A DNA stretch of 64,000 bases from Camarhynchus parvulus (lineage: Eukaryota; Chordata; Aves; Passeriformes; Thraupidae). Of this stretch, positions 12,958 through 25,300 are shown in pieces. The notes under the pieces were generated by a model, which was given only the letters and a program-made list of their open reading frames with translations, did no database searches and was not told the DNA's origin. The position numbers and the translations under genes were made by a program. Numbering within the stretch: the first letter of the stretch is position 1; each line of letters begins with the position of its first letter. The DNA lies in assembly GCF_901933205.1 (NCBI RefSeq), contig NC_044573.1, positions 53,129,493 to 53,193,492 on the forward strand, given 5' to 3'.

Positions 12958-15441
12958 GAAAGCTGTATTTTGCCTTGATGTACATATATTGTAATATTGT
13001 TGAGCTGAGTATGATATGTGTGAGAGAAAATCCAACACTAGCAATGTTTTGGTAGCAGTGGGGAGAGGACTTGTGTTGGTCAGGGGACAGCCTCAACAAA
13101 AGGATTGGTTGTGCCTGATTACAAGAGAGATTAAGGAGATATTAAGCAGAAGTCTGTTGCAAATTCGTCATTAGCACTGAGCCTAAACTCTGCATTTTTA
13201 ACACTCTTTATCCATTTCTAAGAAATATTTTGAGTAATGCTAATCCCACCTTATGAACCAGAGAAGTAATTTGTGCAAAGACTGCACACAGGACTGTTTT
13301 TTCTTCTGGAAATGGAAAAAGCAAGATTGGAGAATGGACGCAAGATCTGTGGTCTCACAAGCCATTATTTGTTACCCTGAAATCTTTCCTTTACTTTAGT
13401 AAATCTGTGGCAGGAGTTGTATTTTACCTTGCTGGGTAGGGGAGCAGCTTTGCCTTACTTTTCATATTGTGTAACATTTCAGGCTTTGACTTGATAATTG
13501 TAATGAATTTTGTAGGGTAGGCAAAACAGCAAAACAGAAACATCTGAATCTCTGTTCTTTTTGTGAAAACTTACGGTTGGCACAATGATTAAACTTCCTT
13601 GGGTCTGCTAAATCCGGTGGGAGTTCTTAAAAATTATAGCAGATTTCATTGAGTGTATGTAGCAAATATGACCTATGATTCCACTTTTGTTTTCTTTTAG
13701 TTTAATTCCTGCCCCTCCGCTTTGCTCCTTTCATCAGCTCTTTTTTAACATCGTCCTGTCCTTGATTTTTTCCCAGAACAATCTAGCTCTCTTGGGCTTA
13801 GTCTTCATTAAAAAGGAAAAAAAAAGTTATCTAACGTGTCTTACCTAACAGCCCTGCTTTTTCCAGTAAAGGTGAGAAAGGTGGTTTTCTTTTCAGGCCT
13901 GCCAATTCTTGTCTTTTCTTCTGAGATTGCTTGCCAGCGTGGAGATGGCTTTGTGTTGTGAATTCCTTTCACAGTTCTGCTCCAAACTGGGTTACAACCA
14001 TCATGTTGTGCCGAGGTTGCCATGCAGGTATCCATTCAGGAAGGTTTCCAATGAGAACAAGCAATGTTTTTTCCTTTGCAGTGCTAATAACAGTTATTGT
14101 TGCGCTCTTCCTGTCCTGGGTGACTTTACATAAGTGATTCTGTATGTGTGTGAGATAGCAAAGGGGGGAAAAAAGCAGATGGAAGAGTAGTAATAAGTGG
14201 GGAGTGGATGAGTCCACAGCACATGGGCAAAGGAAATGCTGGGAGAAATAATTAGTGCTGTAATCTGATTTGCTAATAATCCATTTATAAAACAGTTATG
14301 ATATATACTTGTAGGAATGTGACTGATCATAACGACAAATGGTATTACTTCCTCCCCTCCCACTCTGTATTAAAGAACCTTAATTACTTGATGGCTCAAG
14401 ACTTTGTGGGTGACTCATGCTACAAAGAGTCAGATGCTCACAGCACATAATGGAGCTCTTGAAAAGCTTTCATAATGATGGGGGGCTTTGCACTACCTCC
14501 CTCCCATACATCCCTCTCTGCCAAAGAGTTATTAGGTAATTTAAAATAATTAAAAAGGAAATAATTAAAAGATTTTACACACACAGAAATAGCACTTGCA
14601 GCTAATTATGTAAGTCTATCACTTCTAACAGTGGAACACAGTTACTATTATCAGACAATTGCGTTTGAATTGTGACGGATAATCCCCCGGTCCCATGTTG
14701 TACTCTTGCAAGTGGGAACTGGTTGTCTAGGTTTTTACAGAATGAAAGAGGTGTATGGAGCCTGTGGTCTAGCCACAGCTCTGCCATGAGAGGCTTCTGC
14801 TCAGCTTTGTTCCCTGCAGATTTTTACCTAATTAAAACATAGCAGGGAGCACAAACTCCTTCATCTATTCTTAAGGTGTTTGCACAGGGTGTTCTGCTAA
14901 ATGCACAGGAACTCCTGAATGTCTGCAACTCCTTGTAGGCTTGGGGTGGCAGAGTAACTTCTGACACGGAGACTATGGGTGTGGGTCATGTTAAATGAAG
15001 TAAATGACAAAATTATCCTATGGTCTTTCTGTCAGCAGCATGGACACCATCTCTATATGGTGATAGGAGTATGAGGTCATAATTCATTTCACCAGTCAAC
15101 AACATAGAGCTTTCACATGGATAATGGCGGCTGCATAACAGTCAAAAAAATTACATTGTAATTTTACTGCAATAAATTAATATCCTAACTAAATAAAGCC
15201 TTTGACACTTTAGGCATTCAGAATCTAATTATTCAGAGAGAAATTTGGCCAAAGAAAGTGAGACAAAACTCCTTCCACCTTTGAAAAAATATCTGTAATG
15301 CATCATGGCTGCTCTTTAGACTGCCCCTAATCCTGGACAGTCAGTAATCCAACATTGAACAGTGATAATCCAAAGGCTATGGCCAAACTGTGAAACAGCA
15401 GCAGAAAGTAACAGTGACAGTTAGATTTTTGGATTGCTTGA
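12958..15441. other. No gene seen
   Basis: Unique sequence. Frames around 13841-14363 overlap on both strands and are short (up to 89 codons). Blocks rich in homeodomain-type AATTAG and TAATCC cores occur at about 14240-14300 and could be a regulatory element, but sequence alone cannot show that. Confidence 0.45.
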
Positions 15442-15639
15442 CTTTTTCTTTTTCTCTTTTTCTCTTTTTCTCTTTCTTTTTCTTTTTCTCTTTCTTTTTC
15501 TTTTTCTTTTTCTTTTTCTTTTTCTTTTTCTTTTTCTTTTTCTTTTTCTTTTTCTTTTTCTTTTTCTTTTTCTTTTTCTTTTTTTTTCTTTTTCTTTTTC
15601 TTTTTCTTTTTCTTTCCTCTTTTTCTTTTTTCTTTTTTT
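15442..15639 (+). repeat. 198-bp polypyrimidine microsatellite, (CTTTTT)n core
   Basis: Every base from 15442 to 15639 on the plus strand is C or T. The core, about 15494-15590, is a near-perfect CTTTTT hexamer array; the flanks are degenerate (CTCTTTTT, TTTCCTC). The minus strand is the matching (AAAAAG)n purine tract. The apparent 112-codon minus frame of alternating lysine and glutamate is a translation of this repeat and not a gene. Such tracts can form triplex DNA and are length-variable. Confidence 0.95.
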
Positions 15640-15969
15640 AATTTTTTAAAGAAAGCTATTGGCAATATTGTCTTACTATTTGTTTCATCTTACATGTAGA
15701 GGTGTTGGGGTCCTCTGAAGGGGTGTTCAATGTAGAAAGTTAATTTAGCCACTCCAAAACAGGCTCCAGGGGAGTTTGTATCTCTTTGTCCTCTGCCTGT
15801 AGATGAAACATAGGGAAAGGAAACCAGCTTTTGTGAGTACCTGCATCGTTTGCATCTTTGGTTGTAATATGGGCTAACAGCAATTTCCTGACATATGAAA
15901 TGCTTTTTGAGTTATGAATAGATTTTGCTTTTTAAAAGCTAAGGATTATAATCATCATGCAGTACTTTA
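15640..15969. other. No gene seen; spacer between microsatellite and old LINE
   Basis: About 330 bp of unique sequence with no frame or repeat that I can recognise. Confidence 0.5.
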
Positions 15970-16375
15970 GGAGTGGTGTAAGACAGGTTGTATTAAATAC
16001 CATCATTAATGATCTAAAAGAAAAAAGTGAGAAGAATATGATTACAAAATTCAGAGGATATTGAATTAGGAGGTTTAGAGAGAAAATGAGATAATAAAAA
16101 AGGACCTTAAAAGATTATAAAGGTAGGCGGGCATTTTTATAGAAACTAAGATTCATCCCAGAAAACTGCAGGACAATAAATCTGAGGGAAAATAATCAGA
16201 AACACATATCTCCAAGAGGAAGAATAAGCCTGGGAAGCAATAATTCTGAAAGAAGTAAGATGATAATGGTTAGCCAACCAAGCTTGAATTTGCCATATCA
16301 TAAAGCTGCAAAATGTCCAAATGTAGTTTTAAGTCACAAATGCCAAGCTATCATGTCACAAGTCTTATAATCTTT
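15970..16375 (+). mobile_element. Decayed CR1/L3-type LINE reverse-transcriptase fragment
   Basis: The DNA follows the order of the CR1/L3 reverse-transcriptase region with many substitutions and indels. GTGTAAGACAGG and ACCATCATTAATGATCTAAA correspond to the GVxQG...xINDL segment. TTACAAAATTCAGAGGATA is the decayed FADD catalytic block, now FRGY, followed by GAATTAGGAGG for KLGG. Then come an AAAAGGACCTT block (QRDL), a GGGAAGCAATAATTCTGAAA block and a final GAATTTGCCATATCATAAAG block. Stops and frameshifts interrupt it, so it is a pseudogene fragment only. It is far more diverged than the CR1 at 27205 and so probably much older. L3 versus an old CR1 subfamily cannot be settled by eye. Confidence 0.55.
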
Positions 16376-18169
16376 TTGCAAACACTTTATTACCATAAAA
16401 TGCAGAACAGCTCAAGCAGTTTTCAACTCTGAGTGGTCAGTTTTGATGTATTTAGTCCCTGTGCAGTGTCCTCACTAAAACTAATACCTGTTTTAAATTT
16501 TTGGAAGTATTTGCTTAGAACTGGTGAGGTGCTGTTTTGTTCATGTTGCCGTGTGTGTCGCACAGAACTACTCTGGTCTTCAGTTGCTGTCCACTCAGGT
16601 GTCGGGAGCAATGTTGATAGCAACTCTCACACACTTGCTTTTGCACTTCCTCTTAAGTGAAAGGTTTGCATGTGTGGGTGGAGGCTGAAGAGGAAAATAC
16701 TTAATATTATTTTACTGAAATGTGCTGAGAGCTGATTCTGGCAATGGGTGGGTTGAAAACCTACCCTTTCCAAGGGATGGTCAGTGGGGAAAAAGTGGTA
16801 TGATTCATGGTGATTTAAATGAAGAAATTTCAGCCTGCTCAGAGCATACAGGCAGGCTATTACTACACCTTGTCTGAGCAGTAAAAACTCATATATTTAT
16901 ATAGTTGATGACTTTTGCATTGCCCTCATCATGCCCTCAGTTCCTTGGCCCTGGACCAGCAGGTCTCTGTGCTATTTCCACTGAGCCACAGGCAAGCAAA
17001 ACTTGTTCCCAAAAAGTGACATGATCTGTTACATATCCTGGGCTGAGACTGCTGGGCATTTTGCAGAAGAATAACAACCCATTGAAGCTGCTGCAGTAGG
17101 CAGTGACAAGCCAGCACAGTGAGCTGAGGACAGTTTTGATGTGTACCCAGGAATGAATATTGCCGAAGAGGAGCTCTGTGGGTCAGCTGAGGAATTCCAT
17201 TGCTGAAATTGATTCCCACAGGATTTTTTTAACTACTGAAGTTTTCAGACCAAGGTAGATTATATTTACAGTCTCCCTATTAAATCATCATAAACTTCTA
17301 ATGCTGGGAATATGACCTGTTCAAAAAACCAAATGTAAATAGCAAAAGTTTGGAGTGGTTATTGAAACTGCTGTCAGTGTGAATCATACTGTCTTACTGT
17401 CTCAGAAAAAAGTTGCTGGATTCAATAATGCAGAAGTTGTGAAAATGAATATCTTCTCCAAATAAAGCAAAACTAACATTTTACTGTCTTCTGATGGTTG
17501 AAAATTTATGGTGGCAGCTAAGATGTGAATGAAAGTTAAATAGTCCTATTAATTTGATTACTTGTTTCCAGAGCCATCAGACATGTGGAAAGTAATATCA
17601 TGTGGGAAATGGTGTAAGATTTACACTCGCCTGAGAGAAATCACTGCTCCGTCTATCAGATTTGATAGGTGTCAGAGGGCCCTTTGAAAATTAATAGTAA
17701 GGGAACTGAATAATAAGAAAGATACATAGCTGTTTAAAACTTTTAAACATTTGGATGAATTCTTGAACTAATTAAAACAAAAGTTTAAATGGAAGTTTTT
17801 ACATATATCTGGAATATGGTAGAACTGCTCAGCTGAGTGTGTGAATTATCTTATGCTCACTGGCATTTGTGATGGTGGTTTTTGAGGTGCAAAAGATTTT
17901 ATGGCCATAAAAATTAGGGAAAATTTGGGTTGAGTTAGTGCCTGTATCCTTTTATGCATTCATAGTACAGGAGAACTCAACCATATCAGGATGCTGCTGT
18001 TGAAGCCTTTGCACAGACCTGAGCCATATTGTGTATACAACAATCTCCACAAACAATGACCCTTCAATTTATTTTATGTTAAAATTTGCTAACCTATTAA
18101 ATGTAACAAAGTCATCTCGTCCAGGGAAGCAATGGAGCCCTACTGCTGTAGCAGTGATCACAAGCCCAT
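16376..18169. other. No gene seen
   Basis: Unique sequence. The 96-codon minus frame at 16929-17219 has no domain I recognise and no convincing splice sites. The part at 17220-17800 is very A+T-rich with few CpGs. Confidence 0.5.
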
Positions 18170-18250
18170 GCTGATAAAGGGCCTGTTTCTTGCCCCGTGA
18201 ATGCCAATGGCAGAACTCTTCAGTAACTTCAGTGGGAGTGGTGTTAAACC
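18170..18250 (+). repeat. Possible ancient amniote interspersed repeat
   Basis: The stretch GGGCCTGTTTCTTGCCCCGT, then GCCAATGGCAGAACTC, then AACTTCAGTGGGAGTGG resembles an old repeat common in birds, turtles and crocodilians, whose core is a near-palindrome around TCAATGGCAAAACTCCCA. I remember the motif but not its library name. No boundaries or target duplication can be seen. Confidence 0.3.
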
Positions 18251-19123
18251 CTAGAGGAGACTTACACAAAAAATAATTGACCTGAACTGGTGAACAAACA
18301 CATATCATATTTCATCTTTGTGCCTTTTTCTGCTGGGGGGAGTCCTTTGCCAGACCAGCCCGGGGAAGTTCCGTTGTGGAAGTTTGCAGAGTGATGTGGA
18401 ACAAAGCACTGTTCAGAGCCTGCACTTCCCATGAAACAGCAGCAGTTGCTCTACAGCCTGGCACAGAATAGGGCTGGATTAATCTCTTATTCTTCATTTG
18501 AAAGGCTCTGTATTAAAAGACTAAGGTTTAGGATTTTACATCCATTTAATACCTGGCTAAGTATTGGGGGTATGTGTTCAGATATTAATGTGACTAAGAA
18601 GATATATGCTTGGGTTAAGGTTATTTCAAAAAAAGAAGCTCTGTCATTAATAATTTTTGGTCAGGAGCTCTGCCCGTCATCAGGAGATAAATCATCTTCC
18701 AGCAGCTGTGACAGCTCTTTAAGTCTGAGGCCTGAACAGCTTAATTGGGGAAATGATCAATTCTAAGATACATAGTCAAGATGACATCCTTGGTGCAGTA
18801 AATTCTTTCAGGAATGAACACGAATAAAATTAATATATTTATGGAACAGTGACGTAATTCAGAATCTTGGCTGTTAGGGAGCCTATGCATCTTCGTTCCT
18901 TCCCTGCCCTGTAGTAGTTTTCTGAGACTCCAACCTCAGATAACTGTGAATGGTCTGAAAACTACTCTAGGTGAATGTGGATTTTGTAAGTGAAGAGCCT
19001 TACCAAATACTATGAATGAATAAAAAGTCTGCGTTTCCCAGTGAGTATTGTGAGTCGACTGTACCTTACAAGAACACAAAAACAAAACAAAAAAAACCAC
19101 CCCAGAGCACCAAAAACTCCTAC
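18251..19123. other. No gene seen; possible intron on the minus-strand 3' side of the candidate exon
   Basis: Unique sequence. The 111-codon plus frame at 18431-18766 shows no domain. If the minus-strand exon at 19124-19306 is real, its donor (GTAGGAG) lies at 19117-19123 and this region would be the following intron. Confidence 0.4.
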
Positions 19124-19306
19124 CTGTGAGTTGCTGGAAAACATTGCTCCTTTACAGTGACAATTATGTGCGCTGACCCCATCCATAGTAACACAGATCC
19201 CATAAGCAGATGCTTCCTGTATTTTAGGTGCCTGGGCAGCACTTGAAAATCCCATGGTTTGTCTTTGTGCCTTTCTTGAAGTAACAATTTTTTCAGCTGA
19301 AGTCAC
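19124..19306 (-). other. Candidate internal exon, 183 bp, 61 codons
   Basis: Read on the minus strand, a pyrimidine-rich acceptor (GATTTTCTCTTTCTAG) ends just before 19306 and a donor, CACAG|GTAGGAG, follows 19124. The segment between is 183 bp, exactly 61 codons, and open in the frame beginning VTSAEKIVTSRKAQRQ and ending GAMFSSNSQ. It has three cysteines, two of them in an HNCHC motif, and no low-complexity bias. The frame continues past the donor to a stop near 19010. The acceptor's TAG is an in-frame stop immediately upstream, as expected at an intron edge. A symmetric length would allow inclusion or skipping without a frameshift. I do not recognise the protein, no partner exon is convincing elsewhere in the window, and chance pairs of splice-like sites are common in 64 kb. 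If real it places a minus-strand gene over this region. Confidence 0.28.
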
Positions 19307-22300
19307 CTAGAAAGAGAAAATCTCTTTCACCTTTTGGGAATGCAAGGAGTTTCTAAGGGGTGTTATTTGTTACAAGGGACAACTGGCAAGTTTTCCTCTG
19401 GACACTGTCATTACATGATTCACTGGCAGCACTGACTGCTGCCTGGAATTTACTTTGCAACGGAGGATGGCTCCCATTGGTGTATATGTATTGCTGGAGT
19501 TTCCAATCCTGCCTGCTTTTTCTCCCCAGTGAGAGTTTCCAGGCCTGAGACACACCAACAGTTCTGGAAAGGGGCCGTGGCTACGCCTTACTGGCTGGGC
19601 TCAGGAAAGGAGGGAACCAGAGCACGGGCAGGGCACAGGGGGAACAAACTGGTGATGGCCAGAGAGCCTGTGGGTGGCCTGGGTGTGGGTGCCCACCACT
19701 TAGTTCTGCTGCTGGTGCTGTAGCAGACCAGGTGCTTTTAAGCTGTCAGTGTTGCTTGTTATAGGGGAGAGTGGTGGGCAAGCACCACAGAAATGGGCTC
19801 CAGAGCCTGCTAGGTATGCACCAAGCAGTTTTGGTTTCAAATTAGATTATTTTCATTTTTAAAATGTTCTGTGCACCTGCGCATGTTACCAGGGATGACA
19901 AAACACTACAGCAGCCATTCGTAAATTACGATCAGTGACTTTATGCAGAAGAAATGGCTTCAGGTTATGTGAAGAGCATCCATTCATACACAGGTTCTCG
20001 ATTAACCTTGCAGGTTCCCATTGAGCTGTTACAGTGAATAAAGTAAGAGGCTGCATGAAAAGCACTTTCATATTGACGTGAAGAAAAGCAGACCAAGTGC
20101 TCTTACTGTGTATTTTGTCAAAATAATTTTCATGCTGAAGTTTAAGCCGCATAGCATAAATATTTTCCAGCTAGCAGGCAGTGATCATGAAGCGCATTCT
20201 GGATTGCATGACTCAGGCCATCAAAAGAAAAGCTTTAACCATGAACTCTGTGAACTCTAAGGAAAACCTCCAGTTGAGCTAATAAAATGTATTGGAAGTG
20301 ACTTGGATACCTTCCTGTCTGTGATGCTTTTTAATGAAATCTGTCCTCCCCCACTCTGAATGTGTGTGTGTGAGAGTGTGTACTTAATAGATACAGGGCA
20401 GTGAACTCCCCAGGATTAGCTGATGAAAATAGCACTGTAAAATGAATTGAGCAAATCGATACAGCCAGAACTTTGAGCACTGTGACAAATGCACCAACCT
20501 GAAATTCCCCTCTCCCACTGCAGCCAATATTTTATGTGCAAGTATGTGTTACAAACTTCCAAAATGAGACTGCTATTTGTAAATTAAAATTGACTCATGC
20601 TACAGGATACTGCTTAGGGAAGCAAAGTAGAAGGAAGAGCTCTTCAAATAGTCGAAGATGGGACTGCCCTTGGAAAACTCTGGGTCATGCTTGCCGTTAG
20701 AAGGAAGACCAAGGAAAGCTCCTGAGCTATGCCCGTGTGAAGAACGATATTTAAATGTGAGAAATAACATGGGGACTGGAGGATCTCGGGAATTTGTCCA
20801 GGATCCTCTGAAGCTTCCTGCCCAGTTGTGGAGAGCCCTGGGTGAGGAGGGGAAGTTACCCACAAAACCAAAATGCTGTGGATGGGCCGAAAAAAAAGCC
20901 TGGGTGACTTACGCAGTCTCAACTTTTGGGACTTCATAAACACATCCCCCTGTTTCCTCCAACGCTGCAGGAATCCTGGCTTTGGGGAATGCAGAGGAAG
21001 CTTAAATTTACTCCATTTCAGGAGGAATTTTTCATCTTTCATGCAGGGTAAGTGACACATAATTTCAAATGTGAATGTCATAATTAAGTCTAATTATTTT
21101 ACCATACTTTTGCCTTCATTAGACATTGTGTTTGCAATAATTGCTGTAATCAACCATATGGTTAGTATTAACTCGTTAACTACATGAGGGCAGATAATCC
21201 CTGCAGGGGGAATAGATGACTTCCAGGTCTGGTGGTGTCATGCTGAGTCCCATCACCCCAGGGAATGGCAGGGTTTTGGCTCTCTGTCACCTCTCACAGA
21301 TGAGTAGGAGAGAAAGGTTTCAGATTCTTCACATAAGTGAGTGGGTTCAGAGGACATGAAAGCCCCAAATCTGTGCTTTAGACAAAAAAGCAAATATTTC
21401 TGTTACCTCTGCAGTGCCACAAAACATGTTCCTGCGGGTTCTCCTTGTTCCCAGGGAGCAAGGCTGGACAGTTGGCTGATCTGGGGCAGCCTCACCAGGC
21501 AGCTCCCTGTGGCCCAAATCTGGGCACTTTTGCTAGGCAGACAGCCATGGTTTAACAGAAGTATGAAGTGAGTCTGCAGGAAAACTTCTCTGTGCATTAG
21601 TACTTACATTTATCCGGAGCACAGCTTCAATCTTGTGCCGTCAGTTGTAATTTCAAGAAGCTACTACTAGCATCTGAGTGTGTAATGATGGTATCTTCCA
21701 ACTAATTCTCTTTTTGCTGGCTTGCTAATAATTCTGTCATCTAGTTCGTAATGATTATGCTCTCAAATTAGCTTTTACCATTATAATATTAAAAAAAAAT
21801 CTGGTTTAAGTACACTGTTATTTCTGGGGTTTGTAGGATATATGTTAATTTTTCTTTTGCAGTGTGCCAGGTTGCCAGAATCAGTTAGTCAAGTTTTTCA
21901 TCCTTCTGTGTAAGACTTGCAATGTACAATGCTTATTGAGTAACATCTCACCTGACCTCCTATTTGGTGTCTTGTATTTTCCCTGATCTCACCATAAGTG
22001 AACTTCAGTTAGCTATAGAGAAAACCAGAGAGCAAAATTTAATCCTGATGCTATTTTTCAGCCAAATGTTTAATCCGTATGTTGATTTCTTCATTTGTTC
22101 CCCCTTTTTCTGTTTTCAGGAAAGCAAAAAAAAACTGTATCCATTCGTAGAGCCAACAGTGAAGATGTTCAGAGCTAATCTATGACCTCTTCAAAATCTT
22201 TAGTGGAGATGCAGCAGGTTTCTTCAAAAGTTTTTTCAGCTTCATGGTGGAATTGATGGTCAAAGACAGAGACAGTACAAAAAAATCCCAGTCCTGACTG

Positions 22301-25300
22301 GCCTTAGCTGAAGTCTGGTCAGATCCAGACAAAAAGCCCTTACTTGGAACAGCCAGTACCTCTGGGTACCCCTCTCAACAGTGGTGAGGGGACAAAGATG
22401 ATGTCCTTGTGCTGATGAACACCTGTCTTACTCCTTTAGCTGGTGACAATACTGAATGTTTTTAAACTTTGCATATTGAACCTGGACTTCAGACAGACCC
22501 CAGAAGTGGAGTGATGGGCCCTTTTTTACAAGGGATCTTTGTATCCCTTGGATTTGTTTACTTCACTTGTACAACAGCATCCTTCTGGTACAGGCAAGGG
22601 AAAATGTCAAAGTCCTGAGAAATGAAAATGCATCCTGGTTTCCTCTTGTTCCTGTGGCACAATCTGAGACTGCCCTCAGCTCCAAGAGGTGACAACTTAT
22701 GGTTCTCCTTTTGTAGAAATGATGCTCCTTTTGTACCAATGGAAAGGACTTGCAGGGGCTGGATTAAGCTTATCACATAGATCAGTCAGGATGATAACTT
22801 TACTGTAGGTTTACAGTTTGTTCTCTTGGTGATCCTGTTCCTTTCCAGCCTTGGGGAGTCAGGGAAGCAGCACAGGGAGGGATATCTGTCTGAAAGGTGT
22901 CTATGTGGTATAGTGACACTAGTTTTCAGGGCACAAGAACTAATTACTTAAAGAAGTTTTGACGGACCTTCTGCAAAATTAAAACTGGTGATTTCCAAGA
23001 TTTTTTACTCCCTGGACATATGCTAGTTTTTCCTTCTGGATAATTCCTTGACAAAAAGAAGGTGAAGAGGAGTTTTTGATGTCTGCTCCAAATAGGCCGC
23101 TTCCCAAATCCCTTCTTTGTGATTTATTCTGATTTGTAAAGAGAACAAGTGATGCTTGTATCAACAGTATGAAGAAAAATGGAGGAAGTTGTTTTGTACT
23201 GAGTATAATACAGAGGATATATTATTACTCCTAACTGTAAATGTTGTGAGTGGAGTGGAGGCGTCTTTTCATGTGGACAAACAAATGGAGTAGGTGCTTT
23301 TTGAGGTATGTACAGATAAAACCTCAAACACAAGACATTCTGAAAGACAGCAGAAAATCTGTGGCTGAATGCTCACAGGGCCTGTGCAGACTTTGGAAAG
23401 CAGGCTTGTGTCTTGCAAAACATACAAAGTCCTACTGAGCACGGAATAACCACTTCATCATTTTAAATGAAGGCTATAAAAAATTACAGTCAGCACATAA
23501 TAGGTGTTTTGCACCCATGCTAAGTACTGCCAAGAAAATAGTTACCTAAGTAAATCAATAAAGTATCATTCCCTTCCAAGGTCTTCCTGTCCCAGTCCCT
23601 GAACCTCTCATTTCAGAGGAGTACTGAAACCTGTTCAAGATTTATTTTTATGAAAGTAAACATCTCTGCATTATCAGGCAGTAAAGAAGTTGTTTACTGC
23701 TACTCCAGTAGTGTTGAAAAATCTCTCTGAATACATACTTGCATTGTAGCTATCATAAAAATGTCTACTAGCTATTGGAGCCCCCAAATTGATTTTTTTT
23801 CCCCAGAAAACAAAGACTTCAGCCTGAAACCTAGAAATTGCTTCATAAGAAAAACCATTTGTGTAGCGAGAGATGGACTGAGGTATCCTGTCATATATGA
23901 TGTTCAAGTTTGGTATAAAACATTTCTATTCGTATTCTGTTAGCAAATAAGCCTGGGCTGAGGTAGAAACACCTGTTCTGGGTTCGTTTCCTATAAATCA
24001 GTCTAGATGTTTAATATGTTCCTCATTACCAGAGGGTTTGAAAACCAGCAATACACCTGAAAACCAATTTGCTGGCATTACTGTTCCGGCAAAATAGTGA
24101 CTTTCCAGTTCACACTGTCAATTATTGGCAGGAAACAGATTCTGACTTGGCCCTTGTCAAGGATAATACAATTCACAGTCATACTGCTCCAATCAAGCTA
24201 GGCAAATGCAGTGTGCAGGATATGCCATTGCAAGAGCTGGAATTCCAAATTTTTAACACATGCAACAAAATCTTTTCACAGGCACTACAGCTATAAAACG
24301 ACTTTGCAAAAAATTTCAAAGGGAAAAGACAGTGAAGAAAATCTTCATCTGTTTGCAAAATGTGTGAATGATAGAAAAGCTGACTCAGCTTTCCTGGCAG
24401 TGAAAGGCTTGCCCTGCTTGGAGAGGTATCACGCCAAGTAGGTTGGCAGAGAAATGCTGCAAAGGGGAAAATGTCTTATGCTCTGTTCATTCACCCCAGA
24501 CTGAAACCAGAGTGGTATCCCATCCTCTGCTTTTGATCTCAAAACAGTTTGGGAGAATAAGAAAGCAGGGGAGGAGTGCTGACCTGCTTGGTGCAGGTGA
24601 GTGGCAGACAGGTTTCTCATCCTTGAGAACCGTGGAGCCATGATCTCCTGGGGGGAGATGCTAAGGTGCCAGGTTTCCAGCCCCTCATAGCACCTTAATA
24701 GGTCTCCAGGGGCTGAATGGTTGTTCCTGGTGAGGGACTCAGAATTTAGAATGAGATTCACTTTTACTTCAGTCAATTAAAAGTTGCATGTCTATTTGAA
24801 GCTACTTTCTTGGGCTTCTTGCAGACATCACTTTCTCAAGCCTTGGCTTGAAGCCTTAACTTTATCTGGATTGGTTTTCTCACAATTCCAATCAAGAAAT
24901 ACAATTATGTGGGGATGTGGAGAAGACCAGATGTCTGCACGTCTGAAATCATTAATATTTTAACCAGAGTGGACATCCTTGGGCAAGGGGGCAAACTTGC
25001 ATAACTTGTTGGCACCATGATGAGTGAAGGGGTGGAAAAGTCATGCTTATCACTGAAAAAACACAAGCACTGCTTCTTGTGCCTCATACCTGTGAGTAGG
25101 ATGCACCAGGTTTTATCAGACTTGGCACAACAGTGACTCTTTGACATTATCCTCCTCTCAGATGGAAAATGTCATTACCAGTATTTCTTCATTGCCTGAG
25201 CATGTTCTCTTTTTTATTAAACTGAAATACTGGGTTCAGAGCAAATGTTAGTTGGGAGCTTTATGTTTCATGTCCCTTGTTTAACTTCAAATTTCTCTTT

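Noticed and set aside
15327..15665. Lysine/glutamate-rich minus-strand frame
   Set aside because: It is the translation of the (CTTTTT)n tract.
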